Shown here piece after piece: positions 40,501 through 52,500 of a stretch of 58,044 bases of DNA. Both the position numbers and the translations under genes were made by a program. This stretch comes from an uncultured Bacteroidales bacterium (GTDB lineage Bacteria > Bacteroidota > Bacteroidia > Bacteroidales > FEN-979): NCBI GenBank assembly GCA_903875045.1, contig CAIQUS010000111.1:1-58044 (forward strand), in the 5' to 3' direction. Under the pieces are notes generated by a model, which did no database searches, was not told where the DNA came from, and saw nothing but the letters and a program-made list of their open reading frames with translations. Numbering within the stretch: the first letter of the stretch is position 1; every line of letters starts with the position of its first letter.

Positions 40501-43500
40501 GTCATTTGTCCAGGTGTAGGTCGTTGTACCGGAAGGATTGTTGGTTGTAAAGGTGACCGATGTGGTTGAACCGTTGCAAACGACCTGGTCGGACGGATCA
40601 TTTACCTGTCCGGATGGGTTAACGGTAATGGTGAATGTTTTGGTTGATCCTGTGCATGAAATACCTCCATTTGTAAATGCAGGTGTAACAACAATGGTTG
40701 CAACTACTGGTATTGAACCGCTATTGCTGGTAATAAATGGCAAAATATTTCCTGTACCATTCGCTGCCAGCCCGATACCGGGGGTGTTGTTTGTCCACGA
40801 ATAGGTTGTAGTTCCACCTGTAACGGGTGTCCCGAAAGTTATGAGTGTCGTTGAATTACCGTTGCAGACTTCCTGACTGGCCGGTTGATTTACCTGCCCG
40901 TCAGGATTGATGGTAACAACAACATCAATGGGAATTCCCATACAGTTGTTGATGGCGGGTGTGATATGGTAAGTAACAGTTGCCGGCGAAGTGGTAGTAT
41001 TGGTAAGGGTTTGAGCAATTGCATTGCCGGCACCGTCAGCAAAGCCCGTGGCAGTGCCTGATGTGAGTGAGGCAGTCCATGAATAGGTAACAGTTGTTCC
41101 GGAAGTGTTTGTTGTTAAAGCAATGCTTGTCGTTGAGCCATTGCAGATTGTCTGAGATGGCGGAGAAGCAATGGCATCAGGGATGGGCTGTACCGTAACA
41201 TCAAAATTAAACGGAGTGCCAGGGCAAATGGTTGTACCCGGACCGGTTGGTGTGATGATATATCTCACCACACCCGGTGAGGTGCCCGAATTTGCTAAAG
41301 TATGGTTGATCAGGACGCCGCAGCCTGAGGAACAAGGACTAAACCCGGTTATATGGCCACCAGTAGGTGAAGTTAACTCATAAACTGTCCATGTAAAAGT
41401 CGTTCCTGTCGTAGCTGACGTGATGGTGTAATTTACTGTTGTACTGTTGCAGATCGTTTTTGACGGAGGACTTGTTACTGTTGCCGTAGGATTTACAGTA
41501 ATTGAAAAGGTTTCCGGGGTTCCCGGGCAGCCTGGAACTCCATTCATGAAAGTCGGGGTTACTGTAATCAGGGCCACTACCGGTTCAGTACCAGAATTCA
41601 TGGCCACAAATGACGGGATATTTCCGGTGCCGTTGGCACCAAGCCCAATGCTCGTGGTGTTGTTGGTCCAGGTATAGGTAGTGCTTCCTCCATTGTTGTT
41701 TGTGGTAAAGTTTACCAGTGAAGTATTGGAATAATTGCACACGACCTGATCCGAAGGTTTGTTCACCTGGCCTGTTGGGTTTACTGTGATGGTAAATGTC
41801 TGTGAAGGTCCATCACAGGTGATGCCGCCATTCGTGAAATATGGAGTTACTGCGATATTTGCAAAAACAGGTGCCGTGCCCGTATTGGAAGCTGCAAAGG
41901 ATGTTATGTTGCCAGTGCCATTGGCTGCCAGGCCAATACTCGTCTGGTCATTTGTCCAGGTATATGTTGTGGTTCCCACAGTATTGTTTGTGGTAAATGT
42001 AACCGATACCGGTGAGGTGTTACAGACTATCTGATCGGCAGGATCATTCACTTGTGCTGTTGGATTAACTGTAATGGTGAAAGTTTGTGCAGGTCCTTCA
42101 CAAGTTGCCGATCCATTGGTAAAATGAGGTGTTACCATTATGGAGGCAACAACTGGCGCAGTACCTGTATTTGCGGCAATAAAGGATGCAATATGACCGG
42201 TACCGCTGGCAGCTAAACCAATGCCAGGCTGATCATTTGTCCATGAATAGGTTGTGATCCCTGAAGTGTTGTTTGTGGTAAAAGTTACCATAGCGGTTGA
42301 ACCGTTGTTACAAACAACCTGGTTATTAGGATCATTCACCTGTCCTGTAGGATTTATGGTGACAACTACGTCAATAGGTATTCCGGCACATGGTCCAATA
42401 GCCGGTGTGATATGGTAGGTAACAGCTGCCGGTGAATTTGTAGTATTGATAAGTGTTTGAGAAATTGCATTGCCGGTCCCGTCTGCAAAACCCGTGGCAG
42501 TCCCTGATGTGAGCGATGCAGTCCATGAATAGGTAACAGTTGCTCCGGTAGTGGTCGTTGTTAAAGCAATACTTGTCATTGTTCCATTGCAGACTGTCTG
42601 GAGTGCCGGATTTGCAATGACAACAGGGGTAGGCTGTACGGTTACATCAAAATAAAAGGGAATTCCCGGGCAAATAGTTATCCCGGGTCCTGTTGGCGTG
42701 ATGATATACCTGACCACTCCCGGGGAAGTACCTGTATTATTTAAGGTATGGTTGATCAGGTTCCCGCAACCGGAAGAGCAATCACTGAAATTGGTAATTG
42801 TGCCATTTGCAGGGGAGGTATACACCGAAGCAGTCCAGGTGAACGTTGTTCCGGTCGTAGCTGACGTGATGGTGTAGTTCACTCCGGTATTATTACAAAT
42901 CGTTTTTGCCGGAGAACTGTTTACTGTTGCTGTTGGATTTACAGTAATCGTAAAGATTTGGGTACTTCCCGGGCAACTTGTCCCACCATTGGCGAAAATT
43001 GGCGTTACCGTAATGGTGGCAACGACAGGTGAAGAACCAGAGTTAGTGGCCAAAAAAGCGGAAATGTTACCTGTTCCGCTGGCTGCAAGTCCGATGCTTG
43101 TTGTGTTATTTATCCAGGTATAGGTGGTGGTTCCTCCCGTGTTATTCGTGCTGAATGCGACTGGTAAAGTACTCGAACCATTACACAATTCCTGATCGGC
43201 CGGTTTATTAACTTGTCCGGTCGGGTTAACGGTGATGGTGAAAGTTTGTGCAGGGCCGTCGCAGGAAATAGAACCAATGGTTGAATGAGGAGTGACGGTG
43301 ATGGTGGCTGTAACCGGTGTAGTGCCTGAATTAACCGCACCAAATGTTGGAATATTGCCGGTACCGCTGGCTGCCAATCCAATGCTTGTCAGATCATTGG
43401 CCCACGAATAGGTTGTAGTACCTGAAGTACTGTTGGTTGAAAAGGTGACCGATGTGTTTGAACCGTTGCAAACTACCTGGTCGGCGGGGTCATTTACCTG

Positions 43501-46500
43501 TCCTGACGGGTTGACCGTAATGGTGAATGTTTTAGATGGCCCTGTACAGGAACCACCTTCATTGATAAAGGTAGGTATAACGACAATGGAAGCAACAATG
43601 GGGGATAACCCGCTATTGATGGCAATAAATGGAGGTATGTCTCCTGAACCACTTGCTGAGAGTCCGATACCGGGTGTGTTGTTTGTCCAGGAATATGTGG
43701 TGATTCCAACGGTATTGGATGTTCCAAAGGTTATTTGTGAAGTGGATGTTCCGTTACAAACCAACTGATTGGCGGGTTGATTCACCTGTCCCGCCGGATT
43801 GATGGTGACAACTACGTCAATGGGTGTTCCTGTACAACTTCCGATAGCCGGTGTGATATGATAGGTAACAGTTGCCGGTGAAGTTGTCGTATTGGTGAGG
43901 GTTTGAGCAATTGTATTGCCGGTCCCGTCAGCAAAACCTGTGGCAGTGCCTGATGTGAGTGATGCTGTCCATGAATATGTGACAGTTGCTCCGGTAATGG
44001 TCGTTGTTAAAGCAATACTTGTCGGTGTTCCATGGCATACAGTCTGCAATGCCGGAGTAGCAATCACCTGTGGGGTTGGTTGTACCGTGACGTAAAAATC
44101 AAATGGAATTCCCGGACAAATGGTTATCCCGGGACCGGTTGGCGTGATGATATACCTCACCACTCCCGGGGAGGTGCCGGTATTATTCAAAGTAGGATTG
44201 ATGATGTTGCCACAACCTGAGGTGCAATCACTGAAATCGGTTATTGTGCCATTTGCAGGAGAAGTAAATACAGAGGCTGTCCAGGTAAAAGTTGTTCCGG
44301 TCGTAGCTGATGTGATGGTGTAGTTCACTCCGGTATTATTGCAAATTGTTTTTGCCGGAGAACTGTTGACTGTTGCTGTTGGATTGACCGTGATCGTAAA
44401 GGATTGGGTACTTCCCGGGCAACTTTTCCCTGCGTTTGTAAAGGTCGGCGTTACCGTAATAGTGGCAACAACAGGGACAGAACCGGAATTAGTGGCTAAA
44501 AAAGCAGAAATGTTACCTGTACCACTGGCTGCAAGACCGATGCTTGTTGTGTTATTTATCCAGGTATAGGTGGTGGACCCTCCGGAATTGTTCGTGGTGA
44601 ATGAAACCGGTAAAGTACTCGAATTATTACACAATTCCTGATCGGCAGGTTTGTTGACCTGTCCGGTGGGGTTAACAGTAATGGTGAAAGTTTGTGCAGG
44701 CCCGTCGCAGGAAATAGAGCCAATGGTTGAATGAGGCGTGACGGTGATGTTGGCTGTAACAGGTGTATTGCCTGAATTAACCGCACCAAATGTTGGAATA
44801 TTGCCGTTACCGCTGGCTGCCAATCCAATACTTGTCTGATCATTGGTCCATGAATAGGTTGTAGTACCCAAAGTACTGTTGGTTGAAAAAGTGACCGATG
44901 TGTTTGAACCGTTGCAAACTACCTGGTCGGCGGGGTCATTTACCTGACCCGAAGGGTTGACCGTAATGGTGAATGATTTGGAAGGCCCTGTGCAGGAACC
45001 ACCTTCATTGATAAAAGTAGGAATGACCACAATTGTAGCAACCACGGGTGATAACCCATTATTGACGGCAAAAAATGGCGGAATATCTCCTGAACCACTT
45101 GCTGCCAGTCCGATACCGGGTGTGTTGTTCGACCAGGTATAGGTGGTGATTCCAACTGTGTTGGATGTTCCAAAAGTAATTTGTGAAGTGGCTGTACTAT
45201 TGCAAACCAATTGATTGGCCGGTTGGTTCACCTGCCCTGCCGGATTGACGGTGACAACTACGTCAATGGGTGTTCCTGTACAACTTCCGATAGCCGGTGT
45301 GATATGATAGGTAACAGTTGCCGGTAAAGTTGTCGTATTGGTAAGCGTTTGTGCAATGGTATTGGCACTTCCGGGAGAAAATCCACTGGCACTTCCTGAT
45401 GTTAAGGCTGCCGTCCATGAATAGGTAAGAGTTGCACCTGTGATGGTTGTTGATAAAGCAATATTTGTCTGTGTTCCATGGCATACAGTCTGGGATGCCG
45501 GAGTTGCAATGACAACAGGTGTAGGCTGGACCGTGACGTCAAAATTAAATGGAATTCCCGGGCAACTGGTTATCCCGGGGCCGGTTGGCGTGATGATATA
45601 CCTGACCACTCCCGGTGAGGTCCCGGTATTATTCAAAGTATGGTTGATTATGTTCCCGCATCCTGAGGAGCAATCGTTGAAATCGGTAATTGTACCATTT
45701 GCGGGTGAAGTAAATACCGAGGCTGTCCAGGTAAACGTTGTTCCTGAGGTAGCCGATGTGATGGTATAATTCACTCCTGTATTGTTACAAATTGTCTTAA
45801 CCGGAGAACTGTTTACTGTTGCTGTTGGATTTACGGTGATCGTAAAGGTTTGGGTACTTCCCGGGCAACTTTTCCCAGCATTTGAAAAGGTCGGTGTTAC
45901 CGTAATGGTGGCAACAACAGGCACAGAACCTGAGTTAGTGGCCAAAAATGCTGAGATATCTCCTGTTCCACTGGCCGCTAAACCAATGCTTGTAGTGTTA
46001 TTTACCCAGGTATAGGTTGTGGTTCCTGCGGTATTGTTCGTGGAAAAAATTACAGGTGAGGTAATCGAATTATTACACAATTCCTGATCCGTTGGTTTAT
46101 TCACCTGCCCTGACGGGTTCACCGTGTAGGTGAATGTCTGTGAAGTCCCGGTGCATGTCGCAGAACCATTTGTGTAATGTGGGGTTACGGTAATTGTGGC
46201 AACAAGGGGTGCAGTGCCTGCATTCAGGGCCGTAAAAATCCATATATTGCCTGTTCCGCTTGCTGCGAGTCCTATACTTGTCTGGTCATTTGTCCAGGTA
46301 TAGGTGGTTGCTCCGCCAAGGTTATTTGTTGTAAACGCCACGGAAGAAGTTGCCCCATTTTTGCAAACGACCTGATCTGCTGGATCATTCACCTGTCCGG
46401 AGGGGTTGACCGTGATGCTGAATGTTTTAAATGGCCCTGTGCAGGAACCGCCTTCATTGGTAAAAGTAGGTATTACGACAATTGTTGCAACAACGGGTGA

Positions 46501-49500
46501 TAATCCGCTATTGGTGGCAATAAAGGGTAATATATCACCTGAACCACTTGCTGCGAGTCCGATTCCGGGTGTGTTGTTCGTCCAGGTATATGTAGTGATA
46601 CCAACTGTATTGGATGTTCCAAAATTTATTGGTAATGTATACATCCCATTGCAAACCAACTGATTGGATGGTTGATTTACCTGCCCGGTCGGATTTACGG
46701 TTACCACTGCATCAATGGGTATTCCTGTACAACCTCCGATGGCTGGTGTGATATGATAGGTAACAGTTGCCGGTGAAGTTGTGGAATTGGTAAGTGTTTG
46801 TGCTATGGCATTACCGCTTCCGGGAGAAAATCCACTGGCGCTCCCTGATGTTAAGGTTGCAGTCCATGAATAGGTAACAGTTGCTCCTGTAATGGTTGTT
46901 GATAATCCAATATTTGTCGGTGTTCCATTGCATATTGTCTGGGATGCCGGAGTGGCAATGACAACAGGGGTAGGCTGGACTGTGACGTCAAAATTAAATG
47001 GAATTCCCGGACAAATCGTTATCCCGGGGCCGGTTGGTGTAATAACATACCTGACCACACCTGGTGAAGTACCCGTGTTTATCAATGGTTCATTGATCAG
47101 GTTACCGCAACCAGAAGTACAATCACTGAAATCGGTTATTGTGCCATTTGCGGGTGAAATAAACACCGAGGCTGTCCAGGTAAACGTTGTTCCTGACGTA
47201 GCTGAGGTGATGGTATAGTTCGCTCCTGTGTTATTACAAATCGTCTTTGCCGGAGAACTGTTAACCGTTGCCGTTGGATTAACAGTGATCGTAAAGGTTT
47301 GGGGACTTCCCGGGCAGCTTTGACCACCATTGACAAAATGTGGCGTTACGGTTATAGTGGCAACAACTGGGAGTGAGCCGGAGTTGATGGCCAAAAATGC
47401 TGATATATCTCCTGTTCCACTGGCGGCAAGACCAATGCCCGGGGTGTTGTTTATCCAGGTATAGGTTGTGGTTCCTGCAGTATTGTTCGTTGAAAATATA
47501 ACCGGTGTGGTTATCGAATTATTACACAATTCCTGATCAGGTGGTTTATTCACCTGACCTGACGGGTTCACCGTGAAGGTGAATGTTTGTGAAGCCCCTG
47601 TGCAAATAGCAGAACCATTTGTATAATGAGGTGTTACCGTAATGGTGGCAACAACTGGTGCAGAACCTGAATTAAGAGCAGTAAAAAAACCGATATTGCC
47701 TGTACCGCTGGCTGCCAGCCCGATACTTGTCACGTCATTTGTCCAGATGTAGGTTGTTGTTCCGCCAAGGTTGTTCGTTGTAAAAACAACCGGGGTTGTA
47801 ACTCCATTCTTGCAAACGACCTGATCTGCAGGGTCATTCACTTGTCCCGAAGGGTTGACTGTGATGCTGAATGTTTTGGATGACCCGATACACGATATGC
47901 CTCCATTGGTAAAGGTAGGAAATACGGAAATTGTCGCAACCACTTGTGCTGTGCTGTTGTTGGTGGCAATAAAAGCCAAAATATCGCCTGAACCACTTGC
48001 TGCCAATCCGATACCAGGTGTGTTATTGGTCCAGGTATAGGTTGTGATTCCAACTGTATTGGATGTTCCAAAAGTTATTTGTGTGGTGGTTGCTCCGTTG
48101 CAGACTACCTGACTTGATGGTTGATTCACCTGGGCTGCCGGATTTATGGTTACCACTACATCAACGGGGGTACCTGTGCAACTCCCGATTTTTGGTGTTA
48201 TATGATAAGTAACAGTTGCAGGAGAAGTTGAAGTGTTGGTTAGCGTTTGAACAATGGTTGAGCCGTTACCGGACGAAAAACCCCCGGCACTTCCTGATGT
48301 CAATGTTGCATTCCAGGTGTAGGTAACAGTTGCACCGCTTATGGTTGTTGAAAGTGCAATATTTGTTGGTGTTCCATTGCATATAGTTTGTGAGGCAGGT
48401 GTTGCAATGACATTTGGCGTGGGCATCACCGTGACATCTAAATTAAATGGGGTGCCCTGACAATTGGTAGGAGCCGGGCCATTGGGAATGATTACATAAG
48501 TGACCACCCCAGGAGAGGTTCCTGCATTATCCAGGTTATGGGTGATGAGACTTCCGCATCCTGATGAACAATTGCTAAACCCGGTGATGTTTCCACTTGC
48601 TGATGCGGTCCATGTAAAAGTCGTTCCAGATGTGGTTGAAGTGATTATGTAATTGACAGATGCATTGTCACAGATGGTTTTTGCTGCAATACTGCTAACA
48701 ACAGGTGCAGGGTTTACAGTAATGGTAAAGGTTTGCGAAGGACCCGGACAACTTTTCCCTCCGGAAGTGAATGTAGGAATAACTGTGATGGTGGCAATTA
48801 CCGGAATGGTTCCGCTGTTTGTAGCTGTAAAAGGAGTGATATCTCCGGTGCCGTTTGCTGCCAAACCAATGGAGGTTGTGTTATTGCTCCAGGAATAGGT
48901 GGTGGTTCCAAGGGTGTTGAGGGTCGAAAAGGAAATCAGTGAAGTAATCGAATTGTGGCAAAGTACCTGATCAGCCGGATCATTCACTTGCCCAGCCGGA
49001 TTCACCGTGATGGTAAACGTTTGAGGAGAACCATCACAGGTGATAGAACCTAGGGTTACATGAGGTGTAACGGTGATCAAAGCTATAACTGGTACAGTGC
49101 CGGGATTGAGAGCGGTAAAGGATGGTATATTCCCTGTTCCGCTGGCAGCCAGCCCAATTCCCGGTTGATTATTTGTCCATGTATAAATTGTAACGCCTGA
49201 TGTGTTAATGGTCGTAAAGGTAACCGGCGAAGTATTCGAATTGTGACAAACAACCTGATCTGCCGGCTTATTCACCTGCCCTGACGGGTTTACCGTGATG
49301 GTAAAGGTTTGCTGAGAACCATCACAGGTCAGCAAACCATACGTAAAATGTGGTATTACCACGATGGTGGCCACAACAGGTGAGGTGCCTGTGTTGATGG
49401 CGGTAAAGGTTGCTATATGGCCGGTGCCAGCGGATGCCAGTCCAATGCTTGTTTGGTTATTTGTCCAGGTATAGGTTGTAATTCCGATGGTATTGTTGGT

Positions 49501-52500
49501 TGTAAAAGTGACTGATGTATTTGAACCATTGCATACCACCTGATCAGCGGGATCATTCACCTGCCCGGACGGATTTACGGTAACTACAACATCAATGGCT
49601 GTTCCTGAACAACTGCCGATTTTCGGCGTGATGTGATAAGTAACTGTGGCCGGTGAAGTTGTCGTATTGGTAAGCGTTTGCACAATTGTTGAGCCGCTGC
49701 CGCCCGAAAAACCCCCGGCAGTGCCCGATGTGAGTGCGGCAGTCCATGAATAGGTTACAGTTGCGCCGGTAATGGCCGAAGAGAGCAAAATACTTGTTGC
49801 TGTTCCATTACACACTGTCTGTGCTGCCGGTGATGCAGCAACAGTAGGGGTAGGCTGTACAGTGACATCAAAATAAAAGGGTGTGCCCGGACAATTGGTC
49901 GGGGTGGGGCCGGTTGGGGTGATAATATATCTGACCACTCCCGGGGAGGTGCCGGTATTATCCAGTATGTCATTAATAAAGCTGCCGCAGGATGATAGAC
50001 AGTTATTGAAATTATTGATGGTTCCACCAGTTGGCAGAGTCAGAACCGAGGCTGTCCATGAAAAAGTTGTTCCTGATGTAGAGGAAGTTATCGTGTAACC
50101 AACGCCGGTGTTATCGCATATTGTTTTTGCAGGGGCACTGGTTATTATTGGCGAAGGGTTCACCGTAATCGTAAAGGATTGCGAAGTTCCCGGACAACTA
50201 ATGCCCCCATTGGTAAAAGTTGGAATCACTGTAATCGTAGCAACCACAGGTGCAGTTCCACTGTTCAAGGCAGTAAAAGGCGGAATGTTTCCGGAACCAC
50301 TTGCAGCTAATCCGATGCTTGTCAGATTATTAGTCCATGAGTAGGTTGTCGTGCCTGAAGTATTGCTGGTTGTAAAAGTTACCAGAGACGTACTGGAATA
50401 ATTGCATAATACCTGATCAGAAGGTTTGTTCACCTGTCCTGCCGGGTTCACTGTGATCGTGAATGTCTGAGAAGGGCCATCACAGGTTGAAGTTCCATTC
50501 GTAAAATGAGGAGTCACAACAATGTTGGCGACAACCGGGCCTGAACCAGGATTGATGGCCGTAAAGGGTGGGATGTTTCCGGTTCCGGTTGCTCCAAGTC
50601 CAATGCTGACCTGGTCGTTTGTCCATGTATACGTTGTTGTCCCTCCGGTATTTACTGTGCCAAAAGTAACGATGGAAGTATTTGCGTTATGGCAAACGTT
50701 CTGGTTGGCTGGCAGATTTACCTGACCTGTTGGATTAACGGTAATCGTAAACGATTTAGGGTTGCCGTCGCAGATGATGGAACCATAAGAAAAATGAGGC
50801 ATTACAGTGATTGTGGCTGATATAGGTGCCGTCCCGGTGTTAATCGCCTGAAAAGAGGCTATATTCCCTGAACCGGTGGCCGCAAGACCAATGCTTGTCT
50901 GATTATTTGACCATGTATAAGTTGTTGTTCCGCCCGTGTTAACAGTGCTGAATGATACGGATACAGTGTTTTCTCCGTTGCAAACCAACTGGTTAGCCGG
51001 CTGGTTTATTTGTCCGCCGGGATTAACTAAAATGTGGAATGTTTTTGTCGGTCCATTGCAATTAACAGTGCTGTTGAGAAAGTGTGGCGTTACAATGATG
51101 GTGGCAATGAGGACCGAAGTTCCGGTATTTACGGCGGTAAAAGAACCAATATTTCCGGAACCTGATGCAGCCAGCCCGATACCGGTCTGGTCATTTGACC
51201 ATGTATAGGTAGTGGTTCCTCCTGAATTATTTGTAGTGAAAACAACCGGTGCTGTACCCGACCCGTTGCACACAACCTGATCGGCCGGTTGATTGACTTG
51301 TCCTGTGGGATTTACGGTAATGGTGAAAGTCTGGGTTGATCCATAGCAAGTTACAGAACCATTTAAAAAACGTGGTGTCACAACCAGGGTGGCCGTAACC
51401 GGTGAGGTTCCGGTATTAACTGCAGCAAATGAGGCAATGTTGCCGGTGCCGGCAGCGGCCAGTCCGATCGAAGTGGTATTATTTGTCCAGGTGTATGATG
51501 TCCCCGTTCCAATAAAATTGATTTGAGTCGTCAATGAGCCATTGCACAGTAGCTGACTGGCCGGTTGTACAACAATTGGCGTCGGGTTGACTGTAATGGT
51601 AAACTGCTTCGGAGGCCCGGAACAGGTTACCCCGCCGCTGGTATACTGTGGTGTAACGGTGATGGTAGCTGTGACTGGTGACGCATTTGGATTTAATCCG
51701 GTAAACGGCGGGATATCACCTGTGCCCATTGCTCCCAGCCCTATGGTAACGTTATCATTGGTCCAGGTGTATGAAGTCCCTGTACCTGTGAAAATTATCT
51801 GGCTGGTTTGAAATCCGTTGCAAACGACCTGGTTGGCAGGTTGTGTTACCTCAGGCGTGGGGTTAACCGTGATGGTGTATGTTTTTGAACTGATGCCGCA
51901 TCCGTTGCCGGTAAATAATGTAATGGAATAAGTACCCGCTGCGGTAAATTTTACCAGCAATACCTCGGAACCATTTATCCAATAATCAATATCGTTGGGG
52001 TATCCACCATTATTGCCTGTCAATGAGGGAGCAACGATATACCAACCCGTTGAAGGGGAAATTGACCAATATTTCGATGGGGGAGATCCACATCCGGATA
52101 TACCTATTACACCCCCGGGGTCGGAGGTATTCGTTGCCGTAACTTGCTGTTCAATGCATGTTGTGGATGTGTTTGTTGTAAAATTGGCAACAGGGGCCGA
52201 ACTGATCACAATCGGATAAATTGCATTTCCTGCTGTAGGGGTACACGGATTTGTAATTTGCATGGAAGCCACAAAAGAATTTTGGTATACAGTTCCGTTT
52301 GGTGCGGTGAAACTGTATCCGCAGGAAGATAAAGTGTATGTATGAGAGATGGTATCCGGAATATCCGGATGATAATAAACAGCACTTTGACCGTCTCCAA
52401 AATAAACTTCATATTTTGTTCCTGGCACATTGCTTTGAACTCCTACAACAGGGAACTTTAGTGTAAATGGCCTGCATCCTGACATACTACCAGGGTTTCC

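Noticed and set aside
38285-48900. Series of plus-strand ORFs of 60-110 codons repeating every ~1,445 bp
   Set aside because: They are antisense shadows of the giant gene, copied with each super-repeat. Their sequences mirror the minus-strand domains and there is no sign of independent coding.
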